A stretch of 16,803 bases of DNA from JAGLQA01 sp023135565 (GTDB lineage Bacteria > Acidobacteriota > Aminicenantia > UBA2199): the NCBI GenBank assembly GCA_030639305.1, contig DAOWCY010000160.1:1-16803 (forward strand), given 5' to 3'. Shown one piece after another: positions 6,846 through 13,840 of the stretch (positions are counted from its first letter, which is position 1; every line of letters begins with the position of its first letter). The translations under genes were made by a program, and so were the position numbers. The notes under the pieces were generated by a model. That model was not told the origin of the DNA, made no database searches, and saw only the letters and a program-made list of their open reading frames with translations.

Positions 6846-7132
6846 CAATAATATGATCGAGAATAAAACTGTTTCTTTAAAAATTTTCCTCCTGGAAAAT
6901 AAATTAAAAATTTTTAGCCGGTGTAAGCGCCGGGGTGAGGATAACGCCTCGCCCGGCCTTGCTCTTATTATAATGCATAACTTAAGAGTTTATCATTTTG
7001 ATAAACCTCCTTTAACTTTTTTTGTAAGTGTTGCACGGGTCGGGCAGTTTTGGCCTGGCTGCCCGGCCTTGCACTCTATCTCATTAGATATAACCGGGTT
7101 TTGTAAAGACCTGTTACGTTTCATTTTCATAT
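6846..7132. other. Intergenic stretch with GC-rich stem-loops
   Basis: It holds GCCGGG..GAGG/CCTC.CCCGGC (6929-6957), GTTTATC/GATAAAC (about 6991-7006) and GGTCGGGCAG/CTGCCCGGCC (7038-7068). None has a clear T-tract on the plus strand. No gene is supported: the open frame that crosses the area would translate through the hairpins. Confidence 0.5.
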
Positions 7133-7193
7133 ATAGCCGGCCCCAGCCGGTAGGCTTCCGGTTTACCGGCTGGGTGCTTTTTTGACCGGCTAT
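7133..7193 (+). terminator. Nested stem-loop terminator
   Basis: An 11-bp perfect stem CCCAGCCGGTA/TACCGGCTGGG (7142-7152 with 7164-7174) is followed by TGC and six T (7178-7183). An outer stem ATAGCCGG/CCGGCTAT (7133-7140 with 7186-7193) encloses the whole element. It would stop transcription from the 6462 gene. Confidence 0.8.
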
Positions 7194-7235
7194 TTGGCTG
7201 AATGCTGAAAGCCCAAAGCTGATATAGGAGTAAAA

Positions 7236-7358
7236 ATGAAAACAAGAATAATTTTAATTTTAGTGAGTTTGGTAGTAACTGGCGCCGGTTGTCGAATCAA
7301 GTCCGTAAGGGCATTGTTGAAGTTATCAAATAACTTGTTTTTGAATGATGGAGTTTAG
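7236..7358 (+). CDS. Small lipopeptide ORF, 40 residues
   Basis: The ATG at 7236 has an AGGAG ribosome site 5-6 nt upstream. The product starts MKTRIILILVSLVVTGAGC, which has the charge, hydrophobic core and cysteine of a lipoprotein signal (the -3 residue is glycine, so the lipobox is imperfect). About 21 residues follow the cysteine. It may be a real short lipoprotein (lysis- or entericidin-like in size only) or the remnant of a longer gene. It ends 26 nt before a candidate leaderless ORF upstream of the permease gene. Confidence 0.5.
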   Translation: MKTRIILILVSLVVTGAGCRIKSVRALLKLSNNLFLNDGV

Positions 7359-7368
7359 AACAAAAGTA

Positions 7369-7377
7369 TGGTATACT
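7369..7377 (+). promoter_or_regulatory. Extended -10 promoter (TGGTATACT)
   Basis: A TG dinucleotide one base before TATACT forms an extended -10 element; no good -35 is seen. The predicted start falls on or next to the ATG at 7384. It probably drives the permease gene at 7437. Confidence 0.5.
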
Positions 7378-7383
7378 TAGGAA

Positions 7384-7461
7384 ATGAAAAAACTTGATAC
7401 AGAACGGAGGAAGAAATTTACTAAGGAGAAATTAATATGTATGAAGAAAAACAAAAAGTAG
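7384..7461 (+). CDS. Candidate leaderless upstream ORF, 25 codons
   Basis: The ATG lies exactly 7 nt after the -10 hexamer, so an mRNA could begin at this start codon. It encodes a very basic peptide (MKKLDTERRKKFTKEK...). It ends out of frame inside the permease gene, overlapping it by 25 nt and spanning the permease ribosome site. It could couple or tune permease translation, or be chance. Confidence 0.3.
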   Translation: MKKLDTERRKKFTKEKLICMKKNKK

Positions 7462-8828
7462 AAAAAAGAAACCTCGAATTTCAGGACATTAAAAACAAAT
7501 TAATCATCATGGCATTAATTTTGTTTTCAGTTGTCATTGCATCCATTTCTCTCACCATGAACGGTACCTATGAGGAACGTAAAGAAATCGAAAAAGAATT
7601 CGTCGAGCAGGAATACTATAAACAGCCATACTTCATATTAGGGCAGCAGTACTTAGAGCGCGGCGGCTGCCGGGCCATGTTTATACCGCCAACCGCACAT
7701 TACCTGCTGGCCGGTACATCGAGCCATACCAGGGCAAAGATTATAAATGAAGATAATTTTATCAGGTTTTTTTCAAAGGTCGATGTGTTTTCTTTTATAG
7801 AAAACAATACAAACATCATTATAGTGATATTTTTTTCTGCCATGTTGATTATGTCCCTTGCAGGCATTTCCAATTTCGACTACGGCTCTAATTTTCCAAC
7901 CTTAAAGCAATTTCTTCTTCGATTGTTTTTAGTGGATACATCTTTCATCCTCATTGTTTCAGGCGGCTTTTATTTAAACGCGGTTAACCAGGGAATGACA
8001 GTGACCGGGCATGACATAAAAGGGTTGTCTTTATTTTTACTATACATGGTTTTTTTCCTCTCCTTTTTTTACGTTATCGGATTTTTTGTACGCGCCCTAA
8101 CAAGGGATATTGCCAAAGCCTTAGTTATATGCGCTCTAATATTTGTAATTATTATATTTATTATACACCCCCTTGTCCATCGATACGATGGCCCTTATAT
8201 ATACAGTGAAGAGATGCTGCCCAAAAGGGGAACCAATGAAATATCCGCGGAAGTTAAGGCAGGCAATTATGAATTTTACAAAAAAGATAAACTTGAAACC
8301 CTGAGCAGGTTCATCGAATTTGAAAATTATTTTATAGAAAAAGAGGAGCGGTATTTCAAAGAGAAGATAAAATATTGGCATTTTTTTCCCACTTTATTTT
8401 TTATAAACCTGGTGGATAATGTCATCTGTTCTTCATATGTAGGTCATCTTGAATTTTACCGGTTCAGCATCGATATGAAGAACGAATATTTCACTGATTT
8501 TTTTGAAAAAGATAGGTTTAAAGTTCCGCCCGATACTTTCGCTGCACTTGGCTATATAAATTTAAAACACCATGTGTACCGGGGCAAGAGTCGGGTGCCG
8601 GAGAACTTTTTTACCGGCACCGGGTTGACTTTTCTTTACACGTTGATATTAGTACTGGCTGCTTTCTTTTTGATCAAGCCCTTCTATAACAGGAAAACTC
8701 GAAAAGAAGAAGAGGAAAGAAAGGAAGCTGAGAGGATAAAAAAGGAAGAGGAAGAAAAAATTCTTAAAATATACGAAGAAATGCGAGCTAAGAAAAAAGC
8801 TGAGGAAAAATCAAAAGTCAGCAGTTAA
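7437..8828 (+). CDS. ABC-2-type permease with coiled-coil C-terminus, 463 residues
   Basis: Six membrane segments are seen at about residues 20-41, 124-144, 160-183, 197-217, 226-245 and 395-414. Large extracytoplasmic parts lie between TM1-TM2 and between TM5-TM6. This is the same order and spacing as in the permease at the left edge and matches ABC-2/DUF3526-like transporter subunits. The C-terminus after TM6 is a cytoplasmic Lys/Glu-rich coiled coil (about 418-458), whereas the other permease carries an ATPase-like domain. The start is set by AAGGAG 8 nt upstream of the ATG. No ATPase gene is adjacent, so it must use one encoded elsewhere or have another role. The substrate is unknown. Confidence 0.8.
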   Translation: MYEEKQKVEKRNLEFQDIKNKLIIMALILFSVVIASISLTMNGTYEERKEIEKEFVEQEYYKQPYFILGQQYLERGGCRAMFIPPTAHYLLAGTSSHTRAKIINEDNFIRFFSKVDVFSFIENNTNIIIVIFFSAMLIMSLAGISNFDYGSNFPTLKQFLLRLFLVDTSFILIVSGGFYLNAVNQGMTVTGHDIKGLSLFLLYMVFFLSFFYVIGFFVRALTRDIAKALVICALIFVIIIFIIHPLVHRYDGPYIYSEEMLPKRGTNEISAEVKAGNYEFYKKDKLETLSRFIEFENYFIEKEERYFKEKIKYWHFFPTLFFINLVDNVICSSYVGHLEFYRFSIDMKNEYFTDFFEKDRFKVPPDTFAALGYINLKHHVYRGKSRVPENFFTGTGLTFLYTLILVLAAFFLIKPFYNRKTRKEEEERKEAERIKKEEEEKILKIYEEMRAKKKAEEKSKVSS

Positions 8829-8847
8829 TTTGTTTGAAAGTTTATCG

Positions 8848-8888
8848 CCCCCGGTCCCGGAACATGTGGGGCCGGGGGAATTTTTTTT
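8848..8888 (+). terminator. Rho-independent terminator of the 7437 permease gene
   Basis: CCCCCGGTCCC (8848-8858) pairs with GGGGCCGGGGG (8868-8878), followed by AA and eight T (8881-8888). An alternative stem GGGGGAATT/AATTCCCCC (8874-8882 with 8891-8899) shares the G-run and would form in transcripts coming from either side. Confidence 0.9.
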
Positions 8889-8930
8889 ATAATTCCCCCC
8901 AGTAATCACTGTCTCTCCCCCTCTCTCTCT

Positions 8931-10328
8931 TTATTTTAAATATAAAATCACCGGCAGCACAAAATCGCCTTCAAATTTATTGTGATCCTGGTTACCGCCG
9001 TCATCTTTGCGGTCTACGCCGATACTGTACAAAACCTGCTTTTCGTCGTTCCAGCGGTAAGGTTTCCCGGAACAGGGGTCCAGCAGCGCCTTGTAGGTTT
9101 CCAAACCGTTCAATATCTCCTGCACCGGTTTGTCCGGCGTATAGTTTAGGTGCAATCCGGCGGAAATTTTGACCATATCGTAGACCGTTTTGGCGGCGTA
9201 AGTGCGCTGCACCACTTTGGCAATACTTTCCGCATCGCCTTTGAGATATTTTTCATAGATGATCTTTCCTCCCGGGTTCCGCAGCCACCAAAACCAGCCG
9301 CTTTTGACATCTTTAGTTTCCCGGGGATCGCTAGTCCACTTATAAGGAGGTGTGCGGTCGCATTCGATCACTTTTACCATGTGGTCGTTTTTATATTTAT
9401 TGGTGCGGTTGGGTTGGGTGAAAAAATAAAGCAGTTTCTTCTCCCAAAAACCCATTTTGTAATAACCGGCTAAACTGTCCCAGGAATCTATCGGCTGATA
9501 TAAATATTCGCCGGCCAGGGGCCAACTGCCGTATTCTTTATATTCGAGTTCGGGCAGGTTGTTTAGTACCTGCTCGTAGACCTCTTTCGGGCAATCTTTC
9601 CGGTTCATCAGGCTGGACAATCCCCGCAGCGTTATGCGCACCACCCCCTTGGCTACCAGGTTAGTAATCAGCACCACGCTGCCTTTGTTCGCTTTCTTGC
9701 CGAAACGAATTTGATCGAGAAGTTTTGCCGCACCCTGCAGCCATTCGCCGTCCATGGCCTGGAGCAAATAAAAACGGTTGTACTGTTTGGCGGCGTTCAA
9801 CCAGATTAACAGGTTGGGGATGGGCGAGTCGATGCGAAAGAGGGTAAAATCCTCGAAACGCTCGCAGTCGATCAGTTTTTGATAACGGTTCATCAGGATT
9901 TCGATTTCCGATTGCAGTTTGACCACATGTTCTTTATGCTCTAAGTAATGTTGAGCTGAGTCCTTAATCGAGCCGTAAGGCAGATTGTAGGGTTTGAAAG
10001 CATCGAATTTTGTTCCCCAGTTTTTGACGTTACTTTTTTTATAGGTTTCTTGATCCCATTCTTTGATGTATTTATCGTTATCGTATTGGGGATCGAATAA
10101 GCGCCGGTACTTAAGTAAAAAATCAGGCGATTCGATGTCCGCGCTGGGCGCTTCTCCTAAGCTCCACAGCCGGTAATAACCGTTGTCCCAGTCGAAAGAG
10201 GGATTCCCCCGCAGCTCTTCGATGGTATATTCCAGGGGCTGCTTCGGGATATCGAACCGGTTAAAAATAATGTATGCTGCCGCTAAAACCACGACAACCG
10301 ACAACACTATAAACACTTTTTTTTTCAT
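8931..10328 (-). CDS. Membrane-anchored protein of unknown function, 465 residues
   Basis: An N-terminal signal anchor (MKKKVFIVLSVVVVLAAAYIIF) precedes a large soluble, presumably periplasmic part rich in aromatic residues. Near the C-terminus the sequence DPCSGKPYRW followed by VLYSIGVDRKDDGG resembles the closing motif common in exported proteins of Planctomycetes, Acidobacteria and related bacteria (form: DPxTGKPLRY...YSVGxDxKDDGG), also seen in pseudopilin-like proteins. No enzyme motif is recognised. The start has AGGAGA about 8 nt upstream. It follows a 25-residue hydrophobic peptide gene and a terminator-like hairpin, and may be part of the unit controlled by the Pho-box-like site at 10540-10572. 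Confidence 0.85.
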   Translation of the reverse strand: MKKKVFIVLSVVVVLAAAYIIFNRFDIPKQPLEYTIEELRGNPSFDWDNGYYRLWSLGEAPSADIESPDFLLKYRRLFDPQYDNDKYIKEWDQETYKKSNVKNWGTKFDAFKPYNLPYGSIKDSAQHYLEHKEHVVKLQSEIEILMNRYQKLIDCERFEDFTLFRIDSPIPNLLIWLNAAKQYNRFYLLQAMDGEWLQGAAKLLDQIRFGKKANKGSVVLITNLVAKGVVRITLRGLSSLMNRKDCPKEVYEQVLNNLPELEYKEYGSWPLAGEYLYQPIDSWDSLAGYYKMGFWEKKLLYFFTQPNRTNKYKNDHMVKVIECDRTPPYKWTSDPRETKDVKSGWFWWLRNPGGKIIYEKYLKGDAESIAKVVQRTYAAKTVYDMVKISAGLHLNYTPDKPVQEILNGLETYKALLDPCSGKPYRWNDEKQVLYSIGVDRKDDGGNQDHNKFEGDFVLPVILYLK

Positions 10329-10345
10329 TTTTTTGTCTCCTTTCT

Positions 10346-10361
10346 CCCGCTTCGGCGCGGG
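10346..10361 (-). promoter_or_regulatory. Small leader hairpin next to the ribosome site of the 465-residue gene
   Basis: CCCGC (10346-10350) pairs with GCGGG (10357-10361), ending a few bases from the AGGAGA site. It may modulate initiation. Confidence 0.35.
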
Positions 10362-10374
10362 TAAACTTTGTCGT

Positions 10375-10399
10375 AAAAAACAGCCGTTAACGCTGTTTT
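10375..10399 (-). terminator. Terminator-like hairpin between the small peptide and the 465-residue gene
   Basis: AAAACAGC (10377-10384) pairs with GCTGTTTT (10392-10399); on the minus strand six T residues (10380-10375) follow the stem. It may partly terminate transcription after the 25-residue peptide gene (attenuation), or simply end that transcript. Confidence 0.55.
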
Positions 10400-10407
10400 C
10401 TTTGCTG

Positions 10408-10485
10408 CTAATGCCGCAAAATAATATCTAAATAAAGCAGCACCAGCCAGAGGAGTAATAAAAGTTTAAAAATAATTTTTTTCAT
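10408..10485 (-). CDS. Small hydrophobic peptide, 25 residues
   Basis: MKKIIFKLLLLLWLVLLY followed by LDIILRH: a basic start, one membrane-spanning hydrophobic segment and a short tail. GGAG lies 7 nt before the ATG, and a TATAAT element lies about 16 nt further upstream, so the ORF sits exactly where a first gene would. It is too short for functional assignment. It could be a leader peptide, a small membrane protein or a regulatory ORF for the gene after it. Confidence 0.5.
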   Translation of the reverse strand: MKKIIFKLLLLLWLVLLYLDIILRH

Positions 10486-10500
10486 TTTTTTTCTCCATGT

Positions 10501-10506
10501 ATTATA
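10501..10506 (-). promoter_or_regulatory. -10 element TATAAT without a -35 box
   Basis: A consensus TATAAT is seen on the minus strand. The region 17 bp upstream is a T-run, not a -35 hexamer. A promoter of this type usually needs an activator, and a phased direct-repeat site lies just upstream. Confidence 0.6.
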
Positions 10507-10539
10507 GTAGCATAATGCCGGGGAAAAAAAGTCTCTTAT

Positions 10540-10572
10540 TCTTCATAAGTTTGTCATAAAATTGTCACCGGC
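10540..10572. promoter_or_regulatory. Pho-box-like direct repeats (OmpR/PhoB-family site)
   Basis: Three units with 11-bp period are read on the plus strand: TCTTCATAAGT, TTGTCATAAAA, TTGTCACCGGC. The middle part (10551-10568) agrees with the classical Pho box CTGTCATAAATCTGTCAC at 15 of 18 positions. A weaker fourth unit (GTCTCTTA) may precede them. It lies between a response-regulator gene and the -10 element at 10501-10506. Whether the adjacent regulator binds it is inference. Confidence 0.55.
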
Positions 10573-10579
10573 GGGCATC

Positions 10580-10668
10580 GGGAGAGCTCAGAGGAGCTCA
10601 AGAGGGCTCAGGTTGAGGAGGAGCTCAAGAGAACTCAGGAGGAGCTCAGGAAGAAATCAGGAGGAGTT
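10580..10668. repeat. Degenerate tandem array of GAGCTCA, about one DNA turn apart
   Basis: Plus-strand CTCA (or ATCA) cores fall at 10587, 10597, 10607, 10624, 10634, 10645 and 10656, i.e. steps of 10-11 bp with one of 17. Units look like GGAGCTCAAGA. The array extends into the last codons of the response-regulator gene. It lacks the uniform repeats and spacers of a CRISPR array. Confidence 0.6.
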
Positions 10669-11346
10669 CGTCTTGAATTTATAACCGGCTCCGTGAACGG
10701 TAAGAATATGCTCGGGATTCCTGGGGTCTTTCTCGATCTTGGTGCGCAGTTTTAAGATAAAATTGTCGATGGTGCGGGGCGAAGGGTAATATTCATCCCC
10801 CCAGACTTCGTCTATGATGCGGTCGCGGTCGATGACTTCTTCGGGATTGTCGAGCAAAAGCGTTAATATCTCCGCCTCTTTGGGAGATAAAGCGTGTTCC
10901 GTACCCCCTTTTTTGATAGTAAAACTCTTAAGATTAATTTCCACGGCGCCCAGGGTGATGGTTTTCTCTTTGAGGGATTTCCCGGCGCTCCTTTTCAACA
11001 CCGCCTTTACCCGGGCCACCAACACCTTGATACTAAAAGGTTTGGTCACGTAGTCGTCCGCCCCTAATTCAAAACCCAACAGTTTGTCGCTTTCCTGGCT
11101 TTTGGCAGTGAGCATAATAACCGGGATGCCGGGATCGATACTTTTTATCTTTTTGCACACTTCGAAACCGTCGATACCGGGCAGCATGATGTCCAGTATA
11201 ACCAGGCGGGGTTTTTTTTCTTTGAAAAGGCGGATGCCTTCGCTCCCGGAAACTGCCGTAAATACCTGGAAATCATGGAAACTAAAGGTGTCTTCAAGTC
11301 CTTCTATAATAGTTTTGTCATCTTCGATGATTAATATTTTTTTCAT
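10657..11346 (-). CDS. OmpR/PhoB-family response regulator
   Basis: 229 residues. The receiver domain (2-120) has acidic residues D9/D10, phospho-acceptor D52 (VILDIMLPG), T80 and K102 (TKPF). A winged-helix DNA-binding domain follows (about 128-226), with the usual RTIDNFILKLRTKIE recognition helix and the GAGYKF wing. The family is cytoplasmic and binds direct-repeat DNA when phosphorylated. I took the ATG at 11346 rather than an in-frame ATG 18 codons earlier because GGAGG lies 8 nt upstream, the family starts at this point, and it overlaps the kinase stop as ATGA. The kinase gene is its cognate partner. The Pho-box-like repeats about 90 bp after its stop make a PhoB-like role possible but unproven. 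Confidence 0.93.
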   Translation of the reverse strand: MKKILIIEDDKTIIEGLEDTFSFHDFQVFTAVSGSEGIRLFKEKKPRLVILDIMLPGIDGFEVCKKIKSIDPGIPVIMLTAKSQESDKLLGFELGADDYVTKPFSIKVLVARVKAVLKRSAGKSLKEKTITLGAVEINLKSFTIKKGGTEHALSPKEAEILTLLLDNPEEVIDRDRIIDEVWGDEYYPSPRTIDNFILKLRTKIEKDPRNPEHILTVHGAGYKFKTNSS

Positions 11347-13628
11347 GTTATTTGCCTCCGGCGGGCAGGGGGCGCTTTTTGAAAATACTGCCCCCTGCAC
11401 CTCCGCAAAAACTTTTTATTATTGTCCTTCGACAGCGGCAGGTAAATCCTGAAAACAGTCCCTGCGCCTACTTCGCTCTCTACCTCTATCTCGCCGCCGT
11501 GGGCCTCGATCGCATGAGCCACTAAAAAAAGCCCTAAACCGCTGCCTTCCAAAGCTTTCACCCGGTCGCCGGGAGCGCGGTAAAAGCGGCTGAATATTTT
11601 GCCCAACTCCTTTTGCTCTATACCCATGCCCCTGTCCTCCACGTAGAGAACAACCCGGTCCCCGTCCCGGTAAAGCCGGATGCCGATATGTTTCTCCCCG
11701 GGGGAATACTTGACCGCATTCTGGATCAAGTTCACTAAGATTAATTTTATCGCTTCCGGGTCGAAAAAAAATGGCGGGATATCTTCGTCGATCTCGACGT
11801 GCCGGGAGAATTCCAGGCTCTTTGTTTGTTTCTTAAAGCTTTCGATAACCGGGGCGATCACTTCTTGTATGGCCAGTTTTTTGCGCTCGTACTCCTTTTT
11901 TCCGCCTTCTATTTTTGAAAAATCGAGCATGTTCTCGATCATCCCGGTCATGCGGTCTGTCTCTGCCGTGATGGTGCGGAAGTATTCCTTCTTTTTGGTT
12001 TCGTCTTTTATCCAGCCCAACTCTAATTTTTCCGCCAACATGCGAATCCGGGTCAGGGGGGTCTTTAAAGTATGGGACGCGGAGTCCACGAAAGCAGCTT
12101 TTGCCTGTACCAGTTCTACTTCTTTAGAAATGTATTTATAGAAAAAAAAGATACCGAAAATAAGCGCCGAAATTAAAGCGAAAATTAAACCGTAATTCAA
12201 CCATATCTCTTTTTGGACGATTTTTTTGAGATAACCCGCCCGGCGGGAAGACAAAACCAGGATTTTGCCGGGCAGGTAATTCCTGAAAGAGGTGGAAAAC
12301 ATCCAACGCCGCGGGGCGATATCTTTTGCCGTGCTCCGGTTATTTAGGATAGATAAGCGCAGGTCGGCGCTGCCCAACCCTTTGGCCGCGGCAGCCGGGA
12401 AAATAGAATTTTCGATGAAATCCGGGGAGATCAAAAAACCGAAAAACAGGGCGTTCCGGTTCCGGCTGCCGGTTATTATTTTGATGAAGGCAATGTCCGC
12501 GTTTCCTATTCGTCTTAACTGGAGATCGTGGCTGTTTGAGTCTCTCCACTCCTCAAGCCCTTTAATCCGGCGGTAAAAACGGCTTTTTTCGTTATTGCTC
12601 AAGTAGAACTCGCGGATTTTGTTGAACCTAATTTCGTCGCCGGCGTTCTTTTTTGTCCCGGCGCCGGTCTCTTCTGTGGGCAATCCCGCGTCGAAAAAAC
12701 TCCAATTTAAGGAGATGTCGATATCCGATAGACCGCCGAGACGGTCCAGTACTTTTTCCCGGTAAGGTTTTTGGCTTTCCCGGTCTGTCTCTTTGATGTG
12801 GCGGTTCAAATACTCTAAAGCTTCATCCTTGAAAAAGCTGAACCTATTTTTTCCGCCGGAAACTTCGTACTGCAAAATTTCGTCGTAGAGCAGCAGGAAG
12901 CTGTTCAGGGTTTCTTCTTTCGCCCCCATGGACTTATAGGCCAGGGCGGTTTGATACAGGGCCTGGAAGTAGAGGGAAAAGTCTTTTTTTAATTGCCCCG
13001 GGAAATTTCTCAGCAAGTCTTTTAAATAGTCTATGGCCTGGGGGAATTTATTCAGTTTGTAATAGCAGCGGGCGATGGAGTTGTAAATATAGGGAATCGT
13101 GTTTTTAGCGGGATTTTTTTTTAGGGTCTGCAAATAAAATTTGACAGCGGAATAGAATTTTCTTTCCCGCAGTTCGGCGTCTTCCCCCTGCCTGAAAATT
13201 TTGCCCGCCGCGCCTTTATAGAGGTTTACTTGCGAAATTTTAAAAAGGGTAGGCCCGACTTTTTTGGGAATAGGAAAAATGAATTGTCCACCCGGTGCGA
13301 TGATGAAAGGGTATTTTACGATAGGGTTTTGCAATAGGATTTCTTTTAGGGCCTTTTGCACAGCGCCCGGTTGGATAAATTCGATTTCTTTTCTCGATGC
13401 AGCAGCAAAGGCTTTCCTGGTTAGGGTTTCGGTTTCGGATTCGATCTCTTTTCTCACCCCGGCGGTGAGATTGCGATATTTTTCTTCGACTCTTAGCTGC
13501 CGGGCTTTTTTTTGCCGGGAGACAGCGGCTGTGCTAACCGCGCTGATAATTATTCCCGGCAGCACCACAGCGGCCAGCAGCAGGCGCAGCAGACGGTTTC
13601 TTTGTTTAATCGACGTGATTTTAATCAT
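11343..13628 (-). CDS. Sensor histidine kinase with extracytoplasmic TPR-like repeats
   Basis: 761 residues. TM1 lies at about 13-36 and TM2 at about 478-500, so some 440 residues are outside the inner membrane. Residues about 150-250 show a TPR-like helix-turn-helix pattern (AVKFYLQTLKKNP, YNSIARCYYKLNKFPQAIDY, ALYQTALAYKSMGAKEETL). The cytoplasmic part has an H-box with H519 (SHTLKTPLTR), N-box (N633, N637), G1 (DRGMG, 665-669) and G2 (GSGLGL, 695-700), so it should be active. It phosphorylates the regulator encoded downstream, whose ATG overlaps its stop. A basic tail of about 28 residues extends past the ATPase domain. There is no ribosome site before the ATG, and TATAAT ends 6 nt upstream, which suggests a leaderless or very short leader. 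The signal sensed is unknown. Confidence 0.92.
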   Translation of the reverse strand: MIKITSIKQRNRLLRLLLAAVVLPGIIISAVSTAAVSRQKKARQLRVEEKYRNLTAGVRKEIESETETLTRKAFAAASRKEIEFIQPGAVQKALKEILLQNPIVKYPFIIAPGGQFIFPIPKKVGPTLFKISQVNLYKGAAGKIFRQGEDAELRERKFYSAVKFYLQTLKKNPAKNTIPYIYNSIARCYYKLNKFPQAIDYLKDLLRNFPGQLKKDFSLYFQALYQTALAYKSMGAKEETLNSFLLLYDEILQYEVSGGKNRFSFFKDEALEYLNRHIKETDRESQKPYREKVLDRLGGLSDIDISLNWSFFDAGLPTEETGAGTKKNAGDEIRFNKIREFYLSNNEKSRFYRRIKGLEEWRDSNSHDLQLRRIGNADIAFIKIITGSRNRNALFFGFLISPDFIENSIFPAAAAKGLGSADLRLSILNNRSTAKDIAPRRWMFSTSFRNYLPGKILVLSSRRAGYLKKIVQKEIWLNYGLIFALISALIFGIFFFYKYISKEVELVQAKAAFVDSASHTLKTPLTRIRMLAEKLELGWIKDETKKKEYFRTITAETDRMTGMIENMLDFSKIEGGKKEYERKKLAIQEVIAPVIESFKKQTKSLEFSRHVEIDEDIPPFFFDPEAIKLILVNLIQNAVKYSPGEKHIGIRLYRDGDRVVLYVEDRGMGIEQKELGKIFSRFYRAPGDRVKALEGSGLGLFLVAHAIEAHGGEIEVESEVGAGTVFRIYLPLSKDNNKKFLRRCRGQYFQKAPPARRRQIT

Positions 13629-13633
13629 AGTTC

Positions 13634-13645
13634 ATTATAATTATA
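13634..13645 (-). promoter_or_regulatory. -10 element(s) of the kinase-regulator operon
   Basis: Two abutting TATAAT hexamers are read on the minus strand (13645-13640 and 13639-13634) with no good -35. The nearer one ends 6 nt before the kinase ATG. Confidence 0.45.
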
Positions 13646-13679
13646 TAGAAAGATTAACTTTTTTACCAGACCCGGCAAA

Positions 13680-13840
13680 GTAACTATTCAGTTTTGGAAA
13701 AAATTTAAAACAGACTTGCCTCCGGCGGCCCTGCCGGGGGCCAAACTTTTGAAAAAGTTTGAACAAAACTTTTGTTTGAAAAAGCGAAAAGCCCCCTATA
13801 AAAGCTTTGAATTTTTCTTTTTCCAAAACTGAACACTTAC
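13680..13840. mobile_element. MITE-like element, about 161 bp, with 23-bp terminal inverted repeats
   Basis: The left end GTAACTATTCAGTTTTGGAA (continuing to 13702) is repeated inverted at 13818-13840 with two mismatches in 23. The direct repeat CCCGGCAAA flanks it (13671-13679 and 13840-13848, the first C shared with the right end), which fits a target duplication of 8-9 bp. There is no open frame inside. The interior contains a short copy of the dispersed repeat also found at 4040-4212. A 35-bp palindrome with the same arms is at 16154-16188. Confidence 0.6.
13715..13777. repeat. Dispersed repeat, short copy (inside the MITE-like element)
   Basis: It starts CTTGCCTCCGGCGGCCCT (17 of 18 identical to 4040-4057) and ends CTTTTGAAAAAGTTTGAACA...AAACTTTTGTTT. 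It lacks the middle section of the long copy. Confidence 0.6.

Noticed and set aside
6826..7185. 119-codon frame after the 6462 gene
   Set aside because: It translates through three stem-loops and a terminator and has no ribosome site of quality.
10580..10668. CRISPR array
   Set aside because: The repeats are 10-11 bp, imperfect and without spacers of constant length, and there are no cas genes.
11680..12141. Long plus-strand frames inside the kinase gene
   Set aside because: They are antisense to conserved kinase motifs; shadows of the real gene.
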